Assembly (NCBI GenBank): GCA_037577475.1
Contig: CM075187.1
Coordinates: 4,007,546-4,071,545, forward strand
Direction: 5' to 3'
DNA length: 64,000 nt
Source of the DNA: Chaunax sp. Z400
Taxonomy: Eukaryota; Chordata; Actinopteri; Lophiiformes; Chaunacidae
Position numbers and translations under genes: made by a program
The notes under the pieces: model-generated
Told to the model about the DNA's origin: nothing
What the model saw: only the letters and a program-made list of their open reading frames with translations
Database searches by the model: none
In this document: positions 1 through 27,162 of the stretch, piece by piece
Numbering within the stretch: the stretch's first letter is position 1
Layout: each line of letters opens with the position of its first letter

Positions 1-1463
1 AAATTAAGTTCAGGGGATTATGCTTTTTTCTTCTTCTTTTTTAAAAAAATTAAATGAATTCAAATACTTATAATTCCCCTAAAGAAATGTCTCAAAAAAC
101 AATATCACCCAGAAATAACAGTAGAAATGGTCATGTGCTGGATTCATTCTGCAGTGTGTCAGATGCATTTTATATTTTAAGGGATATAAAGAGAATTTAA
201 AGAACATCTGTGACATAAAACATCCAGATAAAGCAAAAAATAAAATGCACAGAATCTGAACTTTTCAGCTCGGTTGTTTTCCTGTGACGGCCTTCCTAAC
301 GTCTTCCTCTGCTCTCCTTTTTCTTTTCAGCTCCTTAAATCTTGAAGTACATCTCACTGCCAGTTCCCACAGTGGCGACAAGTTCATCCGATCCACACAC
401 AGGTGTGTGTTGTCACCAGGTAAAGGTATCTGGCTGCCTGCGATGGAAGAAAATACACCGGTGCCTGCCTCTCTTGGGGCTTGAGTTACAGCTTGGTGGT
501 TGTGTGTTAGCTAACAGCAAACTGAACCCTCACTGCTCCTCAGTCCGGCCTCCTACTCTTCCTCCATAGATCCTGGTCAGTCATGTTTCCAGTTTGTTTT
601 CCTCTTCCTCCTTGAGCCGTCGCTCAGAGATGTGCAAAAATGTGTGCAGCCTTTTAGTGCAAGTATTAATGTAGCAATATTCCATGAGTAAAACTACTGC
701 ATTGAACACCTTATTTACATAAGACTTGGAGTCTGAGGGCATTTTTTTTTTTAACCTGACACCATGTTTTTATGTCGGAATGTGCAGCACAATCTCCACA
801 TTCTGCAGAATGAGGCTCCCATTTCTCCGAGACCAACGTGCAAAGAGATCATTTGGCCTAAAAGCTGAAAATTTCAATTCCAGTTTTTGACATGACTGAA
901 ATCTCTCATGCAAAAATAACTTTACTCATGTTCACAAATTGTGTTGGTGCTTGAATGGGTTTATGAAAGTAGAATATATGAATAAAAAAGTAGATAAGTA
1001 TGTAGTAAATGTTGTCCATCACTCTACTTTCACCAAACGTTAGACAGAGAATCGATGCCAGCAACATTTAAAGCACATTTCTACCTTCTTTTATCACAAA
1101 AATATTAACAGAAACATAGCAAAAACACGCCTGCACATCCATACATGTATGTAAGTATGTAAGTGTCATCAGCTAAATTTACTTAAAGTATAAAAAGTAA
1201 AAAGTCGTAGCGCAGTAAAAAAGTTCCTTTTCAGTGTTTTACTGTTTGAATATTACGGCTGCATTAATGCATGTTGCCTTTTTCTGCTCTAAGTGTTTTA
1301 ACTTCTGTATAAGCTGTTGGGTATTTTAATCTACAGCATTGCATCATATTCTGTAAGATCATATATTTCTAGTGTTGCTGTCTTGTGAGAAGCACAAATC
1401 TCTAAAGAGTTTCAGGAGTTCACCTTTTTAATTATTCGGAAATTATGTTTTTACCCATGTTAG
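1..1463. other. AT-rich non-coding stretch, no gene recognised
   Basis: The stretch is AT-rich with many short stops in all frames. A short open segment near 331-418 is bounded by a pyrimidine-rich AG and a GT, but it has no recognisable protein similarity and no partner exon. I see no RNA gene or long repeat here. Confidence 0.5.
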
Positions 1464-1985
1464 TTTGTTTGTTAGCAGGATTAAACTTGGAGGAAGGATG
1501 AGGCTTTGACCAGGAAAGAAGCCATAAAACTTTGGAGCGCATCTGGAAAAAGGGAATAAAAAAATAAAATAAAAACTTTCCTCAGCATTGCAAGATATGC
1601 CATTATTCAAATATTTTCCCTAATTATACAAAAACTCCTGAACCAGAACCAGTATCCACAAACCTTTATGGAGTGGTGGGCTTTGGGTCAGGCAAGAATC
1701 CATTCAATTTTAGTGCAGATCCAGATAGAGAGGTGTAAACCAGGATTTTTATTTTTTCATAATTTTCCTTAAAATTGCAAGAGAACAATTTTAAGACATT
1801 TTTCCTAATATGTCTGGTAATAATCCATAAATTGTGATGCAACAATCACATATATTTATGACGTTGATGTCTTGTAGTGTGTATAGTGTGGTGCAGATCC
1901 AGATCATCAGATCTGCAGGATCAGAATATGTAAGTACACAGGATTGTTCAGCCTTAGGGGAGCTTTAAGTTCCATTCTAGTTTTA
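1464..1985 (+). repeat. Dispersed repeat, GCAGGATTA / GATCCAGAT family
   Basis: This is a diverged member of a repeat family seen several times in the window. It starts with a TTTGTTAGCAGGATTAAAC-like head, passes through an 'AATCCATTCAATTTTAGTG' box and GATCCAGAT motifs, and ends in 'TTAGGGGAGC...CCATTCTAGT'. The same order of motifs is found near 22,003-22,375 (plus), 10,103-10,375 (plus) and 62,225-62,420 (minus). No terminal inverted repeats or coding capacity are visible, so the class is left open. Confidence 0.55.
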
Positions 1986-4479
1986 TATTCATTTATTTTC
2001 ATTGTGGGGGATCTGGACATATTCATTGTACTTCAACATTAACTCCAATATGGATTATTTAAATTATTATTATTGCTATTTTTTAAATTAAAAGAGAGGA
2101 ATTGTATTTACACCCAGAGAGAAATAACAAAGTCTTAAATCTTTGTGATTTTTCTCATTTAAAAAAAAAGAAAAAGGAAAAAGTCCCGGAGCACAGCAGC
2201 AAACAAAAATGGTGTGAGATGAAGTTAGTTTAAGAAACAGAGGAAGACAACAAAGACAAAGGACCAAGTGGTGGGAAGAAGAAGAGGAAGAAGAGGGAGA
2301 GAGAGGTGTCCATGTCTCTCATTCTGCAAATAAACAAAAAGTAAACACCATCGGAGGAAACATGTGACACTCGATGCTGCTCATCGCTCCTCTGCCTGCC
2401 CACTCAGGTTTCCCAGAAGGCCATTCTGCCGGCCACGAGACAAAAGCAGCGCAAAAAGCCAACACCTCTCTCCTCCCGGGGCGCTCTGAGACAATAGAGA
2501 GAGAAAAAAAAGCGATACAACACCTTTGTTTGCTGAGATTAAAACATGTTGCATTCTCTGCCTCCCTCCCATCGTCTCTCCCCAGAGGTAACTCTACCAG
2601 CGAGAGATGCAACTGTCAGTGAACTCTCTCCATTCTTGGTAGCTCATAAAATCTGCCTTATTATTTCTCTTTCCTATTGTTTAGGTGTCATTGTGGTGCG
2701 TCTGGTGACGTTGTGATTAGCCTTGGCACCGGCTGAATGTGCAGGCCAATCCTTTTGCAGGGTGATACGGGTATAAAGTTGATGTTGTGACCAGACTTGT
2801 GCCCCAGCCTGATTGTTAATGACTGAAACTGAATAGCCGTTGACATAAAAGAGTACCCAGCCTTGCCTTTCCATATAGGGAATCTGACTCTGATGATAGC
2901 AGCTCAGGAATTCACACGTGAAGTATTCCCTGTGTAATTGCCTGTGATAACACGTTTAGGTGTCAGGTACACTTTACAGCACGTCTGGAAGATGGAAGAC
3001 AGCTTCTCTCACACTTGGCAACAAGTCTGACGCAATTCCCAAAACTTCCACAAAGCCAACGATCGACAGGTAAGGCAACCCGTGCATCACATCCACCAAA
3101 TATCCCCCCCCCCCAGAGACACGCACGCTCTCCACGGGGGGGTTTCTGCCAATCTGGCAACCACAGTGGGAGGTCTCACTCTTATTATTATTACTCTGGA
3201 GGATCCACTTGTTTCCTCGTGCTCTTGACTGACTACAGGCTTTAAAAAGGAGTTAGGAAATGGATGTGCCAGCAGCTAACATGTGTCCTTTTATTTTGTG
3301 TTTTACTGGATGGAACTACTTTCCTGAGAAGAAATAGTCCCATTGCAAAGTGTTAACAGTGAGACGTGTGAGTAATCAGGACTAGAAGTGAATGTAAATC
3401 TATTTTTCCAGTGGACACACATTTAAAAATCACTTTAAGGAAACAAAAAACTGCACTAGGGTGAGAATGAAAGTTGGACTTTACTTGACACCATGAGGTC
3501 CATTTAGCAGCAGTTCTGGAGCTTTTCATCGGGTCACATCCAAACCTTCAATCCCTTAAGCTAACGTGACACAATGAAAACTAATTCAAAGATAACTGCA
3601 AACTCCACCTGCTGAGATGGAGTAAATCAACTGAAAGCTCCAAAACTCCCACTAAATGTTCACTGTGGTGGAAACATTCAACACTAAGGTTCCCCTTTTT
3701 TTTTTAGCTTACTCCCCAGATTCTATCAAAATCACAAAACACATGCAAAGAAAGCTCTTCTTTTGTCTCCTGCATGAACGTCGAGGCAACAACCAGACGA
3801 ATTAAAACCCAACTTTTAAAGTCTCATACGTTTTACATGGACCTGTGGTTTCATGTGGCTTTTTAAAAGGCCACAAAACAAACAGGCCTGTCGCCCTTGA
3901 CGCTCTTCTCAGACACCAGCGAAGAAGATAAAACATAAAAGCCCCCCCTCCCACTACACAAACAGTACGCCCAGATAATGAGGCCGGGTGAGAAAGTGTA
4001 AAGTGGAGGTGTATTGAGGGGCCGTGTAAGCCGGCCTAATCCTCCTCCACAGCATTTGTTGTGTCATTAGAGCTGTATGGTTTGTGGATCCTGTGACACG
4101 GGCCCTATTCACTCCTGTAGCCCTCAGCCAGTTCGCTGCAGAGCGTCGCTGTTGTGTTTGCAGCAGCTCTATAAGCCACGGAGGATTTTCAAAGGTGGGA
4201 CCGTCCTCAACGGCCACACAGAGCCTCTTTCCTGAGGGTAGAGAATGTGGTAAAAGCAGGGGATGGGAGGTAGATACCACAGGTCTCACATGAACACAGA
4301 AACAGCAGACTCCAGGATTCGGTCAGCAGCTTTATTTATTGTGCAAATCTCTTGACAGAGGACCTGGTGACATGGATGAACAGTGAATGTGTGGTATGGC
4401 ATCCTTTATTTTCATTTATAAGTTGACAACCTTTATGTAAATCAATCCATCTCTGTCTCATCTACCACCCTAGTTTCCC
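1986..4479. other. Intergenic stretch without supported gene
   Basis: A GC-richer island at about 2,360-2,620 gives short open frames on both strands, but these lack splice context and recognisable protein motifs. A second moderately GC-rich patch lies at 3,950-4,290. Homopolymer tracts of A and C are present. No gene, RNA or mobile element could be supported. Confidence 0.4.
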
Positions 4480-4673
4480 ATGTTTTTGTGTCTAATAGGG
4501 ACAATACATTTTTTTTTTTTATGTAAGCAAACCCGGTGTTGCTGATAGAAATCTAGCAGCTGTATGAATCGGTCCTGAATGGGGGGGGTCGTTACACGTG
4601 GTCTACCAGATCTGAGTCGATCAGCTGTGGTTCCTTGCTGTTGGTAACGATGACGTCTGGAGACACGCTGCAT
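4480..4673 (-). mobile_element. Tc1-like transposase fragment (N-terminal DNA-binding part)
   Basis: The minus strand encodes a peptide containing 'TTADRLRSGRPRVTTP' followed by 'QDRFIQL'. This is the typical linker between the two helix-turn-helix motifs of Tc1-family transposases (usual form: GRPRVTTPAQDRYI). Only this short piece is open; the catalytic DDE domain is absent, so it is a dead fragment. Terminal inverted repeats were not located. The family assignment rests on the GRPRVTTP motif, which is highly characteristic. Confidence 0.75.
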
Positions 4674-4917
4674 ATTGTTGTGTTCATGCCGAGATTTAAA
4701 ATGTTATATCTGGAAACAGGAGATAATTATCTTGTTTATAAGTTATTTACTTTTTTTGTATCTCAGTCTAATTATTTCTAGAGTCGAACCAACTTATTTT
4801 AAGATTTCATGACAAGTAAAAGGATCTATCTGCATGGACAGATAATTTAACTCTTATTTAACCATTTTCTCGTCAGATTCACTGTTTACTTTTATTTTTG
4901 CTGCTCTTTTTTTTTAG

Positions 4918-5308
4918 CGCTCTGGGACACAGAATACCGTGGATACAGCTGACTGTGATTCCTCTTCCGATGATGTCGTTTCTCTGTGCTTCATTCAGGT
5001 ATGCTGACACTTTTATAGGCCTATTCCTCATGTTCCACATGCATATCGCACACGTGCACAGAGGATGACTTTTTCACCTGGTAACCCTTTTTTGCTTTGG
5101 TTACGTTTGATTTTTTTCATATTTATATTTCTTCCCGATGGCATTTTTATTCTCATAAAAAGAGTCAACGTGTTTCTTTCTCTCTCTTTTTTGCCTCTAC
5201 TCATGGCTTTACTACCATCAGCACCAACTTTAAGTACTGACTACTGAGAAAAAGACTGAGGACGATCTGGTGAGAAGTGGTAACTCCGTTTCTACAGCTA
5301 CTACTCAG
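4918..5308 (+). other. Two candidate in-phase exons of an unidentified plus-strand gene
   Basis: Segment 4,918-4,998 (81 nt) is preceded by a T-rich tract ending in AG and followed by GTATGC. It is open in one frame (residues RSGTQNTVDTADCDSSSDD, then VVSLCFIQ). Segment 5,249-5,308 (60 nt) follows CTACTGAG, is followed by GTGAGT, and is open as KKTEDDLVRSGNSVSTATTQ. Both are phase 0 and acidic/serine-rich, like a cytoplasmic tail. No family is recognised and the second acceptor is weak, so chance cannot be excluded. Confidence 0.25.
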
Positions 5309-6201
5309 GTGAGTCGTCTACTTGATATGTGGAAAGATGAGCTGTCATCCGTGATTTATTATAGTGTTTTCCTGATGCACTTTTTGTGTGTATTAGCATA
5401 AAGATGTTTACAATTAAACACTGTCGAAGGTAAGGCAATTTTACATCAACTTCTAGTAGCTTAGCCTAGCCTAGCTTATCCAGGTTGCTGCTTAATTTCA
5501 AGTTTTGCAAGTTTAGTGTTAGAGTGTTAAAGTTTAGTGTTATGAAATCAGGCCAAACAGTAGATCTGTATGGATATTCCCCCAGCCTGTAACCTCCTGG
5601 AATTGGTCTGAACAATCCCAAAAACACTAGAAAAAGAACTGACAATGGTTCAAAAGTCTGAGAAGTCCAAAGGGGTTAGGTGTGAAAGCAGCGTGACATT
5701 ATGAAAAGAATCCCTACAGGGATAAAGAGTATAATCATGTTTTTTGTTTAACCAGAAACAGCTGCTATCGATTAAAGCCATCAGACTCCATTTGTAGAAA
5801 GAGTCATTTTATCATCATAGACCAAACTTCATTCCTGACAGAAACAAAGTAAAACTCACCAAAACCTTCTTGTTTAGTTTTTCCTCTGCTCCAAAAATCA
5901 CAGACTCTGGTTTGATCACAATAAACCCTTAATTTACTGTTGTAGGTTAAAAGTATTGTGACTGAATGGTGGTTTTGACAAGAGCAATTTATTCTTTTAT
6001 TATTATTCTTTATCAAAAAGTTCTCTTTCTGTGGGATTCCTTTGCATAATGTCAGACACCTAGATTAACAATCAGAGCCTGTCAGTGGTAGAGACAAGCT
6101 CTTTAAGTGGATGTACTCTGACAGCGCAGAATTTCCTATAGGGATTGTATTGCAGCCCATTTTATGGCTGCAGAGGTCTCACTAAATACTGGACCAGTTT
6201 C

Positions 6202-6229
6202 ATATATATATATATTATATATATATATA
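6202..6229. repeat. (TA)n microsatellite
   Basis: A run of alternating TA with one interruption, in AT-rich sequence with no gene nearby. Confidence 0.85.
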
Positions 6230-6738
6230 CTGTATATAGTTACTTAGACACAAAATCATGGGGCATTATGGTTCAGGGTGAATGATTCCCAAGTTGCCCT
6301 TTAAGACTTAATTTCTATGAATACATTTCCCTAAAGAGAAAAGAACACTACGCTGCTGTTTCATGCCTGGAGAAAATGATTTCAAATGGTATACAGTGCC
6401 ATGAAGAAGAGTATATAAGAGTATATTTCATAGTACATATTATTAGCATTAGTAAACTATTAGCAGCTAATGCCAGCTCTATTGGTGTTTCAAGTTGAAC
6501 AAAGAACAGAGTTTATAAAGTGGGATTGTTTGACTGAAATACTGAGACAAGATGGCACCATGCAAAGTGTGTGAGGCTGAGATTTCCTGTCAGGGTTTAC
6601 CTGCTCGAGTCCAAACAGGACAGGGAATTCAACTGTAAAATCTGTTGCTAATTCAACAAAAATAAATGTCTTTTCTGAGATGAAACAGGTGCAGGAACTA
6701 CAAACCTACTTTGGCTAAATGTTGTAGCTTCGGTTACA

Positions 6739-6740
<2 letters not shown>

Positions 6741-6804
<64 letters not shown>
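6741..6804. repeat. (GT)32 microsatellite
   Basis: An uninterrupted GT dinucleotide tract of 64 bases. The open frame running through it (poly Cys-Val) is an artefact of the repeat. Confidence 0.95.
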
Positions 6805-6805
<1 letters not shown>

Positions 6806-7042
6806 GCTACTGTTCACTGTGAATGAGTGTACATGTTACTTGGAGAGCTACTCTGCATCCACCTCCTGTGTTTCGTACCATACTGTGCTGATACCAGGCA
6901 GTAGAAATTCATTTAGATCTGTAAACCATACAGTTCAGGAGAATGACAAACATATTCATATACGGTACAATATGATAGAACAAGCATCACAAAGTCATGA
7001 TATTGCTTTTGACTGCAGCTCTTTATAGCTGGCTCTTTAAAA

Positions 7043-8097
7043 TAGGGTTGGGTCAGTTTAAAAATCTTTAAACCGGTTTGACATTGAGTCGCTGGACCGG
7101 ACCGCTATACCGGATTTTACCACGAGATGCTGCTCTTGGTTCAGCAGCTGTAGATCCTAGATTAAGCTTTAGCAGATATCGGACTCGTCTTGGAGAGTAG
7201 AAATCATAGAAAGTTAGCGATGCTAACATTAGGAGCCGATCATTATTATAACCCCTTTTCACACAGTGAAGGCTGTTCAAGGCCGGTCTGTGTAAATGCT
7301 ACAAAGGCGTAATGGAGGGCTCATTCTTATTATATAAATATATCTCTGGGATGGCAGCTGAGGTAGCAACAGCTTCGGACTGAGCCAGCGAGGCGGTGTC
7401 ACGCTCTCACGACTTATTATTATGTGTGAGCCACAACCGCAAGATTTGAAAAGCAGCTAGTAGCAGTTAGCAGCTAACTCAATGAACAATAAAAACCAAC
7501 CGTAAATGTCTTGAAATTGGGGAGGCCGTGTGAGGTCCGGAGATCTTAACCCTCGGAGCAGAGGACGAGATCGACCGCCATGTAGCAGGAAAGGTCAATG
7601 ACTTTTAATCGTTGTCTGAATTGATTTTAAATGATTGTTCACAAAGCGCTGCTTGACGTCAACGTAAATAAACAATTGTGGCATCGAGAGGCTCTTCGTT
7701 GCAGCACTACTGTATGATCTCTAAGTTAAAAAAAGGCTGGAGTTTAAAAGCGCAAAACTTCTCTTTTAAATGCTAAAAGCAACCAAAGTGCAAAGCTGCC
7801 TGGTGCAATGCAACACAGCTACAGGCTGCTTGCAACTGCCAGCTGTAACTATGTCCGATGTGGTTCTCCTTTAAATAAGTAAAGGAAAATGAAGTACAGC
7901 ACCAACTCTGCCAGGTAAAACTATCTGACCACAAGTCGAAGCAGAGACGCCAGCAGAAGGTTCCTCCACAGTTAGACAGTCAATGAGTTTAGTCAGCAGA
8001 GGAACCTGATGAGCGCTTGATGAGATTGGGGGTGTATTATTGCTCAAATTTATAGCGATGAGCGATTTTCGAATTTTGCTTGAAATGCCCATCCCTA
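7043..8097. mobile_element. Probable non-autonomous hAT-type DNA transposon
   Basis: The left end reads TAGGGTTGGGTCAGTTTAAA. The reverse complement of the right end reads TAGGGATGGGCATTTCAAGC, giving imperfect terminal inverted repeats of the TAGGGNTGGG type often seen on hAT elements. The roughly 1.05 kb interior is richer in GC and CpG than its surroundings and has no long open frame. I could not identify an 8-bp target-site duplication, so the exact ends are uncertain. Confidence 0.45.
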
Positions 8098-8858
8098 CTT
8101 GTCGTCTGTCATTGTGGTGGCAAAGGGACTTTTAAACTGAAAGAACAAGTTGGTTCCAGGAGAGAAATACTGAACAGGAAATCTATTTTACCAGCTTTCT
8201 TGATAGGAAGATGCATTATCATGGCTGGGTAAATCAAAATTCACTTTTTTATAGCAAGGGTCAGATGGGAAATCAGGTTCTGTGCCAGATTTGGGTCAAA
8301 ACGGGGCGTCGTACCTAAGAATTGCAGTCTCACACATTGATGGTGGGACTAGATATGGCAGCACTGTGTGTTCATCTAAAACACGGGGAAGTGCCACTCT
8401 AGCACTGAGCGACAGTAATCATCTCTCCCAGGTCTCCAGCTCATGAGCCACATGCTGCTAGTTCTCTTCACATACCTGGCAAATGCCAGTTCCATCAGTT
8501 TGCATAAAAAGTTAAATTCATCAAATTAATAAACTGAAGCTTGTGCGCCAGACCGGACGAACCAGAAACCAACCCAACCCTATTTTACAAACATTAAAAC
8601 GGCTCAGATGTTTAAAGCAGCTTCCACTATTATTTCCTCCCTCAACATGGTGCGACTGTGCGTCACTGCTGCCAAACACACATCAATCCATCACACACCC
8701 AGAAAACCCCATGCAGCAATACTCATCCTTACCAACCCAGCGTCTGCAAACACACGAAATATTAAGACATTTCAAATGCAAAAATAAGTAAGGCCAGTTT
8801 GCCAGTGAAATGGCAAGAAGATGGCTGATTCCTCCCTAAAAGTGGCAGCAGAAGAAAG

Positions 8859-8864
8859 TTTAAT
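8859..8864 (-). terminator. Possible poly(A) signal of mfsd3 (ATTAAA)
   Basis: ATTAAA on the minus strand, about 165 bases downstream of the mfsd3 stop codon. It is the common variant of AATAAA. I saw no better-placed AATAAA in the first few hundred bases. Position alone supports it. Confidence 0.3.
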
Positions 8865-9027
8865 GATTCCATATATTCTATACTATTAAGATTTGAAATC
8901 ATGAGGACTATATTTAACACAATTCAAGGACTTTTGATGTGTCAGAATAGTCAAACTCAAGTCATTTAAATTGGCTGTCAGCACCTGGAGACACCCTGCA
9001 TCAGGACCTTCCCCCCCCACCCTGATC

Positions 9028-24715
<15,688 letters not shown>

Positions 24716-24850
24716 GATCTACCTCCAGAAGTGGCCCTCTTTTTTGCTGACACTGCAGTCGTCCATTGGTCAGATCATTGTCTCTAAATGTTGGTTATAG
24801 GGGTGCATCCCACATGAACCGATCGATCTGGAATGAGAAGACAGTTCGAG
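24716..24850 (-). promoter_or_regulatory. mfsd3 5' flank with CCAAT-type motif
   Basis: Upstream of the mfsd3 start the minus strand contains ACCAATGG (ATTGG at 24,765-24,769) and no TATA box. That would fit a housekeeping-type promoter, but the transcription start is not visible. An AG before ATCATGAATG leaves open a further 5' untranslated exon upstream. Confidence 0.3.
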
Positions 24851-25639
24851 CTTCATATAAGGTGGCTAAAGACCTTCACCACTCCCTTAAGCTGCCTTAA
24901 AAGGATGTGTCATTACTGCTGTTTCATTGCTTCTGTGCTCATCTCAGTTATCAGCAACGTTAGCCTGGCTAAGGTTAGCTCCTGAAAGTCAAATGAATTA
25001 AATGTACAAAACCATGTCCAATACAACGGTGGCCACATGTGTTTAAATCACTTAATTCGTATGAAAAGACAAATGTAACTTTGAATAGTTGTCATTTCGC
25101 TGACAGGTAAGTTTGTTGCCAAATTGATTGACTAGCTACCGTTAGCTAGCTAGCTTGCTGTCAAGCTGTTTATTGAATTAACAGATTTGGAACATACATA
25201 AAACACATGACAGTATTATTTGGGGATTGTGTTGCTATCATAAATATACTTCCATATTTGTTATAAGACAAATATTAACACATACTGGGAAAGAAAGTTC
25301 GTTAGCCTAGCGTTAGCCGGAGAAGCAGCTGCTCCGCTTGTTTTAGTTGGACGCTGTATGAGCTAATTAGGTTGCCAGGTTTGGTTTGTCCCCCTTATGC
25401 GAATGGCAAAACAAGCGGGGAGTTGTGTGTCTGTTTGTGTGTGCCCCTGTGCTTATTTACCCTCCAGGAGTTTGAAAACACACCTTTCATTTGTTGGCAC
25501 AACTTGAGAAAATACTTTCTCTATTTTGAATTTGGTTTTACATCAATATGTTGGCCAGGTTTTGTAATAATTCTCAACATATGAGGTTTGGTCATGCTTG
25601 GTTGATTTGTGTGAATGGTTTTGAGTGTGAGAATACAAT

Positions 25640-26010
25640 TCTTCAAGAAATAGCCACAAAACCTATTTCCAGCTAATCCCAAATGACCAGACCCTTGTTA
25701 AAGTAACCCGCCCTGATAAAAAAATCACAAAAATTGGGGAGAACACATTGGCAAGAATGCCACAGCGGGGCAACATGACCAGAAGAACTGGACTGGCCTG
25801 TGATGAGGCCCGACCTAAGCCCCACTGAAAACCTGTGAGGCTGGTCGAGTTAGGGAGTCCAACGGCATAAAAATCAGCTATGGCAGAAGAGTGGCCCGCC
25901 ATCCCACAGGATGACATCATCCAGAGGTTGTGTCAGTCCATGAGGAGGTGGATTTCTGCTGTAATCAATGCTGATGGAAGACACACTAATTATAGATTAT
26001 GTAAAATTTT
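25640..26010 (+). pseudogene. Degenerate Tc1-like transposase C-terminal part
   Basis: The plus strand reads in broken frames through a 'WPA..SPDL.PTENLW'-like region (around 25,785-25,840). It is then open for AEEWPAIPQDDIIQRLCQS and MRRWISAVINADGRHTNY, the typical C-terminal end of Tc1-like transposases (usual form QEEWDAIPQ..I..LI.SM.RR...VI.A.GGHTRY). Internal stops and a frame change make it a pseudogene. No inverted repeats were located. Confidence 0.75.
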
Positions 26011-26736
26011 ATGCTCTCCAGTTGTGTCACCTGACAAATTTATGGTACTTATGTCTTTTTTGTTTTTGTAATGTTTCTTTGTTTTTATTTTTTTTTAAAT
26101 GAAGATAACTTTCATTAAAACTTAATAAGGAACAAAAACGAGTTGATATTGTCATATGACACAAACTACCCAAGCAAATGTGCTAATAAATCATTAACTA
26201 CATGAACACTGCCGGTTTTACAATACAGGAAAAAATATTTTATTTCCCAACCTGGCAACCCTACGTCCTCTAAAGTAAGCGTAATCAGGAAAGCTTAGTC
26301 TACTTTACATAATGAAAGTACAAGAACTCAATGTTCTCTCTACCATTTCTCTGCATTATAGAGAACAGTCATGGGAGACTGTTAAGCCTGTAAATATCAT
26401 TAGTATTACTCATGCATATTTGTAAAAGCAGGATTTTACTGTAGTTGGATGAGGTGAAGTGCATTAATAACTATTTTATATAGCACTGCAACTAATAATT
26501 TCATTATGAACTATTATTATTATTATTATCACTATTATTATTTTGTCCAACCAAGAGTCCAAACATTTACAAGGAATTAAATAACTTGATCAAAATAGCT
26601 GGATCAACAATCTATTATATAGTTTAACTTTTCATAAAACATATTTTATAAGCTTTTCATATGCTTTTTATTTTTTATTTTTTTTGTATGTGCAAAGAAA
26701 CCAAAACCACTCAAATGAGCCTTCATACAAAAAGCT
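26011..26736. other. Intergenic, AT-rich
   Basis: AT-rich sequence with T and TTA runs between the Tc1-like remnant and the annexin poly(A) signal. No gene seen. Confidence 0.4.
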
Positions 26737-26742
26737 TTTATT
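26737..26742 (-). terminator. Poly(A) signal AATAAA of the annexin gene
   Basis: AATAAA on the minus strand about 420 bases beyond the annexin stop codon. It is the most convincing poly(A) signal in the 3' flank. Confidence 0.6.
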
Positions 26743-27162
26743 TGCAACATGTCCAAGCTCCTTCAAGGGTCGGTCTACTAACTGCCACTGACTAGCACCT
26801 GGGGTTATGTGTACATCTGTTAGCAGCTGCATTGTGATCTGTGACTTCAGCTTCTCTTCAAATGCCAGATATGAGTCTCTAATGAGTGTAAAGTTAAATC
26901 TGACGATGGCATCTGTCTGCTGCTAAAGAGCACTGGAATGAAAAGAAATGGCATGAGAAAGAAAACATCTACTGAAGCAGTGCAGATTCCGTGTTAATGT
27001 TTGCTCATTGCTGTTAATATCTTCTAAATATCGTGACAATCTCATCGGTTCTTCAAAAGAGCGTTGGGCACAATATGTGTCAAGAGATTATAGGTGATTT
27101 TCCACAGCTGGACTTGCTGCTGGATGTTCCATCTTATGAGCCTCGATCCCAGTGATCGCCTC

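Noticed and set aside
331..418. Exon-like segment near the left edge
   Set aside because: It has an AG/GT frame and one open phase, but no partner exon, no recognisable protein and only a mediocre donor.
2319..2622. Overlapping frames on both strands in a GC-richer patch
   Set aside because: Neither has splice context or a protein motif; base composition alone explains them.
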